Shown: piece by piece, positions 23,112 to 29,678 of the stretch
Position numbering within the stretch: the stretch's first letter is position 1
How the letters are laid out: each line of letters opens with the position of its first letter
Assembly: GCA_963615055.1 (NCBI GenBank)
Contig: CAVEFO010000014.1
Location: forward strand, 1 to 35,373
Direction: 5' to 3'
DNA length: 35,373 nucleotides
DNA from: UBA1822 sp963615055
GTDB lineage: Bacteria > Bacillota > Negativicutes > Veillonellales > Dialisteraceae
The notes under the pieces: model-generated
What the model was told of the DNA's origin: nothing
Seen by the model: only the letters and a program-made list of their open reading frames with translations
Databases searched by the model: none
Translations under genes and position numbers: made by a program

Positions 23112-23140
23112 AGCATATCACAAGGACAAGAAAGCGACAA
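23112..23140 (-). promoter_or_regulatory. promoter of the riboswitch/gcv transcript
   Basis: On the minus strand -35 TTGTCG (23140-23135), 17-nt spacer, -10 TATGCT (23117-23112). Transcription would start about 60 nt upstream of the first aptamer. Confidence 0.6.
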
Positions 23141-23189
23141 GAAAAAGACAGAATTCCTATGTGGGGTATAGTTTTAATCTATGGAAACG

Positions 23190-23412
23190 GAGACGCGGAG
23201 CCGTGATGCGTCTCATCACGTCGAAGACGTCAAGCGTTAAAAAGTTAGCAATTAGCAGTGAGCAATTAGCAGTTCAGGTGTCGCCTCCGGCGACGATTTT
23301 TATAATGCGGCCGACTCTATGTGAGAGAAAAGTTTTTCACGCACGGTTCACGGTTCACGGTCAACGGCAAACGGTTCACGGTCAACGGCAAACGGCAAAC
23401 GGCCAACGGTCA
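23190..23412. repeat. mosaic repeat block with two heptad arrays
   Basis: In order: an inverted repeat GAGACGC/GCGTCTC (23190-23214); five heptads GTTAGCA, ATTAGCA, GTGAGCA, ATTAGCA, GTTCAGG (23244-23278); a GTCGCCTCCGGCGAC hairpin; the word CTATGTGAGA...TTTTTCACGCACGG (23317-23346), which recurs inverted at 25612-25641; and ten ACGGNNN heptads (23343-23412). No gene lies in the 23141-23557 gap. Confidence 0.8.
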
Positions 23413-23513
23413 GCATCGCGTAAGATGACGCCGCTGAAAATTCCCCCCGCCATTCCCTCTGCCGCATACATCCCTATGCCCGCCGACAATTTCCGTAAAA
23501 TCGCTTCCTGCCT

Positions 23514-23519
23514 TATAAT
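23514..23519 (+). promoter_or_regulatory. -10 element of the membrane metallophosphoesterase gene
   Basis: A TATAAT 38 bp upstream of the ATG; the corresponding -35 (TTCCGT) is weak. Confidence 0.4.
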
Positions 23520-23557
23520 AGAAAAAACAATTTTCGTTTCTTCTTTCGGAGGTTCCG

Positions 23558-24763
23558 ATGATTCTTTGGATAGCCAGAGCCGCGCTGATTCTCGCTCTTG
23601 TCGCGGCGTACCTTTCTCATATGCATTCCTTCGCGGGGCCGGGGACGCCGATTTTCCGTCTGCTGGCACTTTCCGCCCTTTTAGCGCCCGTTTCAATTTA
23701 TATCTACGCCCTGCTCCGCCGCGCCGCCTCTTTTTTCCTGCCGAAAATTTCAAAAACAAAACGCGAAATGATCGTCCTTCTCCTCGCCGCCGTCATTTTG
23801 ATCCCGTCGATGCCTATTTTCAGCCTGTCACTCCTGTTTCTCCTCCACATCGTCGTCCTCGCTTCGGTTTGTGAAATCCTCTACGGCGCGACGCGCATCG
23901 TTTCCTCCCAAACCGCGCAAAAAATCCGCCCCCTGTATCGGAGCGGACTCGTGCCTCTTTTAGGCGCGCTTCTTTTCTTCGCCTACGGATTTTGGAATAT
24001 GCACACGGTCACGGCGCGCACGGAGGTCATTCACGGCGGCGCGGCCATCCCGCCGGCCGGATACACCGTCGTCTTCCTCTCCGATTTACATTTTGAAAAT
24101 TCCATGACGCCCGCCGACCTTTCCGCCTACGCCGAAGAAATCGCCGCTGCCAAGCCGGACGCGGTCATTCTGGGCGGGGATATCGTGGACGAACGCACGT
24201 CAAAAGAAGGAATGCACGCCGCCTTTTCTGTTTTAGGAAACATCCCCACGACGTATGGCGTTTATTATATTTACGGAAACCACGACCGCGCGCTCTACAC
24301 GAGCGAGCCGGCTTTCAGTGAAGACGAATTGGCCGACACAATCCGCGCTGCCGGCATTCACATTCTTCGTGACGAATCGGCCCTTCTTTCGCCGACGCTC
24401 ACGCTGACGGGCCGCGAAGACCGCTCCCGTGAACACCAAACGGGCACGCCGCGTCTCTCGCACAAAATGCTTGCCGAAAATCTCCCGCAAGGCGCCTACC
24501 ACATTCTCGCCGACCATCAGCCGCGCGAATGGCAAGAAGCGTCTGATGCCGGTTTCTCCCTCCTCCTCTCCGGCCACACGCACCGCGGCCAAATCTGGCC
24601 CGTCGGCCTTGCGATTGAGGCGCTGGACAAGGACACTTTCGTCTACGGGCATAAAAAAGAAGGAAACCTAGATTTCTTAGTTTCCTCGGGCATCGCCGGC
24701 TGGGGTTATCCCATCCGCACGGAAGGGAATTGTGAATATGTGATTGTGATCTTGATTCCGTAG
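23558..24763 (+). CDS. membrane-bound metallophosphoesterase
   Basis: The 401-residue protein has about four hydrophobic segments in residues 1-150, then a calcineurin-like phosphoesterase domain from about 165. The two-metal site motifs are in order: SDLHFEN, GGDIVDE, GNHDRA, the ADHQP histidine and SGHTHRGQ. This layout matches the YkuE/YpbG-like family of Firmicutes. Some relatives act on lipid-linked phosphoesters such as UDP-sugar-lipid precursors, but the substrate here is not known. The ATG follows GGAGGTTCCG. It stands alone on the plus strand, divergent from the gcv operon and flanked on both sides by repeat blocks. Confidence 0.87.
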   Translation: MILWIARAALILALVAAYLSHMHSFAGPGTPIFRLLALSALLAPVSIYIYALLRRAASFFLPKISKTKREMIVLLLAAVILIPSMPIFSLSLLFLLHIVVLASVCEILYGATRIVSSQTAQKIRPLYRSGLVPLLGALLFFAYGFWNMHTVTARTEVIHGGAAIPPAGYTVVFLSDLHFENSMTPADLSAYAEEIAAAKPDAVILGGDIVDERTSKEGMHAAFSVLGNIPTTYGVYYIYGNHDRALYTSEPAFSEDELADTIRAAGIHILRDESALLSPTLTLTGREDRSREHQTGTPRLSHKMLAENLPQGAYHILADHQPREWQEASDAGFSLLLSGHTHRGQIWPVGLAIEALDKDTFVYGHKKEGNLDFLVSSGIAGWGYPIRTEGNCEYVIVILIP

Positions 24764-24800
24764 TAGCAGAAGCACAGCTTTTGTCCTCAGCCGAGTAAAA

Positions 24801-24960
24801 ATTAGCAATTAGCAATTAGCAATTAGCAGTTAGCAGTTAGCAGTTCAGGAACGCGCTTCGCGCAATTTATAAATGCGGCGAAGCCGCCACAAGTCAAGCC
24901 CTCTTCCGGAAGAAGACTCAGCGGGTGGCGCTTCGCGCATTTTAGATAAAGCCTTCGGCT
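24801..24960. repeat. heptad array plus GCGCTTCGCGC module
   Basis: Seven heptads at 24801-24849 (four ATTAGCA, two GTTAGCA, then GTTCAGG), followed by ACGCGCTTCGCGCAATTTATAA, the hairpin GCGGCGAAGCCGC (24874-24886), CACAAGTCAAGCC, and a second GCGCTTCGCGC with ATTTTAGATAAAGCC. The end GTTCAGG is identical to that at 23272-23278. No gene lies in 24764-24971. Confidence 0.85.
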
Positions 24961-24971
24961 CTGCTCTCTTT

Positions 24972-25250
24972 TCAAAATAAATCGGAATGTTTACCCGTCC
25001 GGATCATGCGTAGAATCAATCGTTGCGATTCTACTTGATAAATCAAAAGCCAATCCGGCTCGATATGGCATTCCCGCATATTTTTGTAATGACGGGAATT
25101 GACCAAAACATGGTCGCGACAAGCCGGCGGCAAAGGGTCTCCCCGGCACAGCAAGGATACGACTTTGGCCAATTTCCCCGGATCGCAACCACGCTTGACG
25201 GATCGTTTGTAATCTCGCTTAAATTCAGCGGTGTATTCAATCTTCAGCAT
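24972..25250 (-). CDS. yafQ: YafQ-family mRNA interferase toxin (RelE superfamily)
   Basis: This is the toxin of a type II toxin-antitoxin pair; YafQ cleaves mRNA in the ribosomal A site. The 92-residue protein retains the family's functional blocks: CRDHVL, the ECHIEPDWLLIY stretch (the His, Asp and Trp positions important in E. coli YafQ) and the C-terminal TGKHSDLF with the conserved His and Phe. The ATG at 25250 overlaps the end of the antitoxin gene by 14 nt, which implies translational coupling. The open frame upstream to 25331 lies inside the antitoxin gene and is rejected. The catalytic residues look intact, so the toxin is probably functional. Confidence 0.9.
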   Translation of the reverse strand: MLKIEYTAEFKRDYKRSVKRGCDPGKLAKVVSLLCRGDPLPPACRDHVLVNSRHYKNMRECHIEPDWLLIYQVESQRLILRMIRTGKHSDLF

Positions 25251-25512
25251 GGATACTCTCCATAAATTCCTCGACGGTATCAAAAGGCCCGTAAAGATCC
25301 TCTCCCCGCTCAGCCGATTCCATCGCCGCATACGTTTTTTCGTTCGGCTCGGAAATTTTTACGTCAAAGGGAATCCCCCCTTCCCGCACCATCGCCTTGG
25401 CAAATAGAAGAAATGCCGTGGAAACCGGCATACCAAGCTCTTCGCAAAGAAGGCTCAGCTCCTCTTTCAAGTTTTTATCCATGCGAATATTCACGATCGC
25501 CGTATGAGACAT
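25237..25512 (-). CDS. dinJ: DinJ-family antitoxin (RelB/DinJ)
   Basis: This 91-residue antitoxin neutralises YafQ and represses the operon through an N-terminal ribbon-helix-helix DNA-binding domain. The start MSHTAIVNIRMDKNLKEE and the following LCEELGMPVSTAFLLFAKA are typical of DinJ. The C-terminal part (IPFDVKISEPNEKTYAAM to the end) would wrap the toxin. The ATG at 25512 follows AAAGGAGTGATTGAG. It is the first gene of the operon and overlaps yafQ by 14 nt. A consensus promoter with a palindrome inside lies upstream. Confidence 0.92.
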   Translation of the reverse strand: MSHTAIVNIRMDKNLKEELSLLCEELGMPVSTAFLLFAKAMVREGGIPFDVKISEPNEKTYAAMESAERGEDLYGPFDTVEEFMESIHAED

Positions 25513-25534
25513 CTCAATCACTCCTTTCTGTTTC

Positions 25535-25563
25535 ATTTTAGGCTATTGTATATACATTGTCAA
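25535..25563 (-). promoter_or_regulatory. dinJ-yafQ promoter with palindromic operator
   Basis: On the minus strand TTGACA (25563-25558), 17-nt spacer, TAAAAT (25540-25535). The spacer contains the perfect 10-bp palindrome TGTATATACA (25547-25556), a plausible DinJ operator for autorepression. Confidence 0.75.
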
Positions 25564-25611
25564 TCTGTGTGTTATCCTGTGATCATTTGATAACGGTAGG
25601 AACTCGTGTAT

Positions 25612-25792
25612 CGTGCGTGAAAAACTTTTTTTCTCACATAGTATCAGCCATCACCCGGCGCTTCGCGCAATTTAGATAAAGCCTTCGCCTCCACAAGCTC
25701 ATCAAGCCTCATCAAGCCGTCCGCAAAAGCTAAGCAAAAGAAAGGACGAAAAAGCAAAGCGCCACAAAAAACAAGCCTTTTCAAGCCGTTTT
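25612..25792. repeat. mosaic repeat block with TCAAGCC element, copy C
   Basis: It includes an inverted copy of the CTATGTGAGA...TTTTTCACGCACG word (25612-25641), the module GGCGCTTCGCGCAATTTAGA followed by TAAAGCC (25653-25683) and the third TCAAGCC element (25693-25792). It fills the 300-bp gap between dinJ and the small gene at 25813. Confidence 0.75.
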
Positions 25793-25812
25793 CCCCGCAA
25801 CAATCTTTCCTC

Positions 25813-26046
25813 TCACATACTCCTCTCGCCTAAAATCGGATGTTTCACCGGTTTTAGGCTTCTTTTTTCGATGAGAGACAGCGCTTCGGTCAGCGTGACG
25901 TCGCGGCGGGTTCCCGCATATTCGTACACGGCCAACGGATGGGCGGCGTCGAGCTCACTTCCCGGAAAATAGACGTATTCTGCGGTATGATTGTCGCCGT
26001 AAATGAAGCCCGAGAGCAGGCGGCCTTCTGCCAATTTGCAATTCAT
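25813..26046 (-). CDS. small hypothetical protein
   Basis: This 77-residue protein is not recognised. It has no signal peptide or membrane segment. Visible features are a beta-rich N-terminal part (LLSGFIYGDNHTAEYVYF) and a C-terminal helix (TLTEALSLIEKRSLKP). The ATG at 26046 is preceded by GTGAGG at 9 nt, but this start lies inside the 3' end of the metallophosphoesterase gene, with a 92-nt overlap in another frame. Such a long overlap is unusual. Either this gene starts further in, or the upstream gene has lost its normal stop. It is translated from the same transcript as the two upstream genes. Confidence 0.55.
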   Translation of the reverse strand: MNCKLAEGRLLSGFIYGDNHTAEYVYFPGSELDAAHPLAVYEYAGTRRDVTLTEALSLIEKRSLKPVKHPILGERSM

Positions 26047-26749
26047 GATCCACATCCTCACACAATAACAGCGGTTTGAAATCCAAATAATCGGCGCTCG
26101 TCAAATGCAGGCGCACACCCAAGAGACGCTCGGGAAGATCATGGAAATTCTGTTTCCCGTGCATATGCCCGAAGATACAGACGGGGATACCGGCTTTTTG
26201 CACGATTTCCAACATGTGCATCGGGCGGCGGGCGTCGTCGTAGGGCGGGTAATGGAGCACGGCCATGATTTGCCGGGCTCCTTCTTTTTTGGCAAGGTCA
26301 ATCGCGCGCTGCATCCGCCCTTCTTCCCGAAGCAGAATCGCGCGGTCGTTTCCGCTGAAATTCGATGCCGTCTCCGGCAGCCACCCGCGCGTCCCGACAA
26401 GTGTCCATGCCCCCACATGAATGACGTTGTTGTGAAGAAACTCGAAGGCGCCGCCCGTTTCCCGCGTCATTTTCGTCACGGTGTCCCACCAGTAATCGTG
26501 ATTGCCGCGCACGATAATTTTTCGGCCGGGGAGGGCGGCAATCCAGCGGAGGTCGACCATAGCCTCTTCCAGATTGTTTCCCCACGACAAATCCCCCGCC
26601 AAAATACACGTGTCGTCTTCCGTGATGGTTTCCAGCCATGAACGCCTGATTTTCTCGCGATGATTCACCCAATTCTCGCCGAAAATGTCCATCGGTTTCG
26701 TCGGCGGGTCACCGGAGAGATGGAAATCGCTGAAAGCAAAAAGTCTCAT
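25955..26749 (-). CDS. cytosolic calcineurin-like metallophosphoesterase
   Basis: The 264-residue protein has metal-site motifs FSDFHLSGDPP, AGDLSWGN, RGNHDYWW, the VLHYPP His and FGHMHGKQ. It resembles the Firmicutes family (COG1768-type) of about 230 residues that normally ends soon after YLDFKP. Here YLDFKPLLL is followed by some 34 extra residues rich in Arg (for example RRPPALGLHLRRQ), read in a different frame from the small gene that overlaps this part. The extra tail looks like antisense-free run-on, so a stop codon may have been lost. The ATG lies one base after the stop of the upstream gene, with GGAGG inside it. Substrate unknown. Confidence 0.85.
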   Translation of the reverse strand: MRLFAFSDFHLSGDPPTKPMDIFGENWVNHREKIRRSWLETITEDDTCILAGDLSWGNNLEEAMVDLRWIAALPGRKIIVRGNHDYWWDTVTKMTRETGGAFEFLHNNVIHVGAWTLVGTRGWLPETASNFSGNDRAILLREEGRMQRAIDLAKKEGARQIMAVLHYPPYDDARRPMHMLEIVQKAGIPVCIFGHMHGKQNFHDLPERLLGVRLHLTSADYLDFKPLLLCEDVDHELQIGRRPPALGLHLRRQSYRRIRLFSGK

Positions 26750-26750
26750 A

Positions 26751-27515
26751 TCAGCCTCCGAAATACGGCGCTTGGCGAAGGCGCTCCGTCATGCCCCGCC
26801 GATGTTCCTCATCCATGAGGCTCCGGATGCGATAGCCGGCCTGCAGCGGGCTGCTGCTGTGCCGCGGAAACAGTTTCGCCAAAATCCGCCCGCCGAAGCT
26901 GTAAAAGAAAATATTGTAACTTTCGCAGCGAGTCGGAAATTCCGCAAGCACATAGCGCGCCAAAACGGCGAGTGCATCCGCCAGAGGGTCGGTGCCTGCG
27001 TCTTTCGCGAGTCGCAAATTGAATTCGGTCATGGTAAAAATGGGGCGGTCCGATAAGGAAACAGAGATATCGGCATTTTCGTAAATAACGGGGCCCGCAA
27101 AATCCTCCGGTCTCATGTCTTTCGTATAATCGTAATCCGCAAGGCCCATAATTTGCGAATGGGGATGGCGCTGAGAGCCGCCGGCCATCGCGCCGAAATT
27201 GCGGAAATAGAGAACGGAGCGAAATTGCGGATCCTCCATCGTCTGCAACCATTTTTCCACGCCAAAGGAAATGACATCCCTCGCCTTCTCTTTCGTATAC
27301 ATGGAAAGGTCGGCTTCGTGCTCGGCGCTCTCGACCAAAACGGTCGGCCACGTCTTGCGGAAAACGGGGTATTTATTCAAGAGCCAAATCATATCGCCGC
27401 GCGTTTCCAAAATATTCGTCAATGTCTCCCGCGCGCAAAAAGGACAAGCATCCCCGCGAGAAGAATGCGGTTTCCCCTTTCCGGCGTCCACATCGTAAAT
27501 CATCCATTCGGTCAT
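26751..27515 (-). CDS. DUF4931 protein, GalT/HIT-like
   Basis: The 254-residue protein resembles galactose-1-phosphate uridylyltransferase. It has a Cys pair CPFC (24-27), as in the zinc site of GalT, and the catalytic-type HPHSQIMG (His117 and His119), matching the HIT-like HPHxQ motif. A Firmicutes family with this layout is known as DUF4931; its biological reaction is not established, and a nucleotidyl-transfer or hydrolysis role is inference. It is the first gene of a minus-strand operon with the metallophosphoesterase. The ATG is preceded by AAAGGACAAAATT, the last of three identical 12-bp units that each carry a Shine-Dalgarno. Confidence 0.82.
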   Translation of the reverse strand: MTEWMIYDVDAGKGKPHSSRGDACPFCARETLTNILETRGDMIWLLNKYPVFRKTWPTVLVESAEHEADLSMYTKEKARDVISFGVEKWLQTMEDPQFRSVLYFRNFGAMAGGSQRHPHSQIMGLADYDYTKDMRPEDFAGPVIYENADISVSLSDRPIFTMTEFNLRLAKDAGTDPLADALAVLARYVLAEFPTRCESYNIFFYSFGGRILAKLFPRHSSSPLQAGYRIRSLMDEEHRRGMTERLRQAPYFGG

Positions 27516-27516
27516 A

Positions 27517-27558
27517 ATTTTGTCCTTTATTTTGTCCTTTATTTTGTCCTTTATTTTG
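27517..27558 (-). repeat. 12-bp tandem repeat carrying repeated Shine-Dalgarno motifs
   Basis: On the minus strand the unit AAAGGACAAAAT is present three times in a row (27517-27528, 27529-27540, 27541-27552) plus a half unit. Only the copy nearest the ATG at 27515 is properly spaced. Confidence 0.85.
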
Positions 27559-27701
27559 CTACAATTTTTGTGTCAGGCGCAAAAGTAGAGATGAGGGGCG
27601 AGGCTTTATGCTACTTTCCTTTTGCGGCAATGGTGCTGAAAACTTTCTGCTGATAGGGGTGAGAAAAGCGCAAGTGCTTCTGTATGTTTCTTTCCTCATC
27701 C

Positions 27702-27945
27702 CTACCTTTCGAAAGCAAACCGTATCTCACGCCGCCAAAACTAAGCCCCCCAAAAGGTACGCCCCTCATCCCTTTCTTGCAAAAATTCTCACCGCAAACG
27801 CCTCAAAATTTGAAAAAGAGAAAGCTATGCTCCTCAGCTCTACCTTTCGAACGCGAACCGTATCTCATGCCGCCAAAACCAAGCACCCCAAAAGGTACGC
27901 CCCCTCATCCTTTTAACGAGAAAGCTATGCCCCCTCATCATACCA
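27702..27945. repeat. 138-bp direct repeat (two copies, second shortened)
   Basis: Copies begin at 27702 and 27840 with CTACCTTTCG and continue through CCGTATCTCA, GCCGCCAAAA, CCCCAAAAGGTACGCC and CTCATCC. The second copy lacks about 30 bp before GAGAAAGCTATG. Part of copy 1 resembles the minus strand of the 68-bp repeat at 4745. The 27559-27965 stretch holds no convincing gene; the plus-strand open frames there are repeat translations. Confidence 0.75.
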
Positions 27946-27965
27946 CCGGCACCGAAATTGTCAAA

Positions 27966-27991
27966 CAAAAAATGCCCCCGACCGGGAGCAT
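27966..27991 (-). terminator. terminator of rplS
   Basis: On the minus strand ATGCTCCC pairs with GGGGGCAT around GGTC, followed by six T, 10 bp past the stop. Confidence 0.87.
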
Positions 27992-28001
27992 CTCTTGTTT
28001 C

Positions 28002-28343
28002 TTATTTTCTTTCCTTGATTCTGGCCGCTTTGCCGGACAGCCCGCGCAGATAGAAAAGTTTGGCACGGCGGACGATCCCGCGGCGCTTCACTTCGATCTT
28101 GGCCAGACGCGGTGAATGGATGAAGAACGTCCGTTCCACGCCGACGCCGTAGGAAATACGACGCACGGTGAACGTCTCGCGAAGACCGGCATGACGACGC
28201 ACGATTACGACGCCTTCATACACCTGGATACGTTCCGTCTTGCCTTCGATGACCTTCGTATGGACCCGCACCGTATCGCCGGGGCGGAATTCCGGGATGT
28301 CGTCACGAAGCTGCTCATTTTCGAGCGTGTCGATGATATTCAC
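28002..28343 (-). CDS. rplS: 50S ribosomal protein L19
   Basis: L19 sits at the 30S-50S interface and contributes to an intersubunit bridge. The 113-residue protein has the full family: NIIDTLENEQLRDDIPEFRP, GDTVRVHTKVIEG, ERIQVYEGVVI, TVRRISYGVGVERTF, and the basic C-terminus VRRAKLFYLRGLSGKAARI. The start is a GTG at 28343 with GGAGG at 8 nt; the frame further upstream to 28454 is leader sequence and would give a protein too long for the family. The usual partners rpsP, rimM and trmD are absent. It is a single gene with its own promoter and an approximately 95-nt leader, which might carry an autoregulatory structure (inference). Confidence 0.96.
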   Translation of the reverse strand: MNIIDTLENEQLRDDIPEFRPGDTVRVHTKVIEGKTERIQVYEGVVIVRRHAGLRETFTVRRISYGVGVERTFFIHSPRLAKIEVKRRGIVRRAKLFYLRGLSGKAARIKERK

Positions 28344-28444
28344 GACTGTTTCCTCCTTACTTGGGCAAACGGCTGTACCGCGCCCCCCAAAACGGACATT
28401 CATGCCAAATTTCCGGCAGAGGACTGTCACAACATACGGGAAAT

Positions 28445-28473
28445 ATTTTACCATGACCGGCCCGGAATTGCAA
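28445..28473 (-). promoter_or_regulatory. rplS promoter
   Basis: On the minus strand TTGCAA (28473-28468), 17-nt spacer, TAAAAT (28450-28445). Confidence 0.75.
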
Positions 28474-28496
28474 ATCTCCTTATATCGCCCGAAATC

Positions 28497-29258
28497 TCAT
28501 ATCCAGCCGAAATGCCGACAGGCTTTATAGATGCCGTCCTCGCCTGCGGGCGCCGTCACATACGCGGCCAGCGCTTTAAGCTCCTCCTTCGCATTTCCCA
28601 TCGCGACCGACATCCATTCCGGACGAAACATCGCGCGATCATTCATCCCGTCGCCGAACACGACGATATCCGCATCGGAGACGCCGAGACGCTGCATCAC
28701 ATAGCGAATCCCCTTATCCTTTTGCGTCGGCTCCAAGAGCAGCGTCCCGCGCCGGAGCCAGACATGCGGGAGCCCGCAAAGATTGATGGCTGAAAACTCC
28801 TCCTTGCGGCAAGCGACGAAAATTTTATAAATATGCGGCGCGTGCGCGAAATCAAAATCCGGCGCGACGCGGACATCATAGTAGCGATTCGGCACAGCTT
28901 CCAAATAGCGGGCATCCGGCGTGAGCGCGATTTTCGCATTTTCCGTCGCCGCCGCCCAAGGAAACCGCGCGCCATCCGTCCGCGCGAAGAAATCCGCGCA
29001 TTTTCCGGCGTCCAATCCGTTGTGATACAGCATATCACCGAAAAGCGTGACACACTCCCCGCCGTCGGAAACCGCCGATGTGATCCCCAAAGATGCCGCG
29101 ACAGCCATCGCATCCGCCTGAATCCGCCCCGTCGCAATCGCGACAAAATGCCCGCGCGCCGAAAGCTGCGCCAGCGTTTCCTTCGTACTCTCCGGCACAT
29201 CATTCGTCAAAGGTTGCGTCAGCGTCCCGTCGATATCGAAAAAGAAATATTTTTTCAT
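28497..29258 (-). CDS. Cof-type HAD family phosphatase
   Basis: The 253-residue cytosolic phosphatase belongs to HAD subclass IIB. The nucleophile and acid are Asp8 and Asp10 in FFFDIDGTL. Motif II lies in ATGR, the conserved Lys in EPTQKDKGI, and motif IV is GDGMNDRAMF. The cap domain lies between about 85 and 185. Relatives dephosphorylate sugar phosphates, flavin or PLP precursors, so the substrate is open. The ATG at 29258 has only a weak ribosome-binding site. It is divergent from tRNA-Ala. Confidence 0.88.
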   Translation of the reverse strand: MKKYFFFDIDGTLTQPLTNDVPESTKETLAQLSARGHFVAIATGRIQADAMAVAASLGITSAVSDGGECVTLFGDMLYHNGLDAGKCADFFARTDGARFPWAAATENAKIALTPDARYLEAVPNRYYDVRVAPDFDFAHAPHIYKIFVACRKEEFSAINLCGLPHVWLRRGTLLLEPTQKDKGIRYVMQRLGVSDADIVVFGDGMNDRAMFRPEWMSVAMGNAKEELKALAAYVTAPAGEDGIYKACRHFGWI

Positions 29259-29289
29259 AAGTCCCGATCCGATTTCCTTTAAAATTGTT

Positions 29290-29318
29290 TTGACAAAAGG
29301 AGAAAAATTTGATATGCT
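29290..29318 (+). promoter_or_regulatory. tRNA-Ala promoter
   Basis: TTGACA (29290-29295), 17-nt spacer, TATGCT (29313-29318), 13 bp upstream of the tRNA. Confidence 0.8.
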
Positions 29319-29331
29319 ATATCCGTTGCAT

Positions 29332-29407
29332 GGGGGTATAGCTCAGCTGGGAGAGCGTCTGAATGGCATTCAGAAGGTCAGCGGTTCGATCCCGCTTATC
29401 TCCACCA
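29332..29407 (+). tRNA. tRNA-Ala (anticodon GGC)
   Basis: 76 nt with encoded CCA. The acceptor GGGGGTA pairs with TATCTCC (two G-T pairs), the anticodon stem TCTGA/TCAGA encloses ATGGCAT giving GGC, and the T-loop is TTCGATC. Confidence 0.94.
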
Positions 29408-29408
29408 A

Positions 29409-29433
29409 AGCCTGTCGAATGACGGGCTTTTTT
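29409..29433 (+). terminator. terminator of tRNA-Ala
   Basis: AGCCTGTC pairs with GACGGGCT around GAAT, followed by six T. Confidence 0.87.
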
Positions 29434-29491
29434 CTTGCCCGGATTTTGTGCAACTACGCTTTTCTGCTCACGCACAAGATCATGATCAGCG

Positions 29492-29678
29492 GTTAGCTGT
29501 CAGCCGTTAGCCGTCAGAAGAGAGCGATACCGATCAAAACGAACAACCGACAGCCGGAAGCCGGCAACAAACAACCTCGGACATGCCCCAAAAAGCACCG
29601 CGCAGATTCCATCCGACATCTGCCGTCTCCCTCTCTATGCGTCACAAACTCCTCACCGCTAATTGCTAATTGCTAACT
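29492..29678. repeat. heptad repeat patches flanking a truncated IS
   Basis: Heptads GTTAGCT, GTCAGCC, GTTAGCC, GTCAGAA at 29492-29519 and GCTAATT, GCTAATT, GCTAACT at 29658-29678. The second patch contains the stop codon of the IS3 fragment. The DNA between them shows no gene. Confidence 0.6.

Noticed and set aside
27608..28115. Plus-strand frames with repeated AAKTKPPKRYAP-like phrases
   Set aside because: They are a translation of the 138-bp direct repeat without a family match or start signal.
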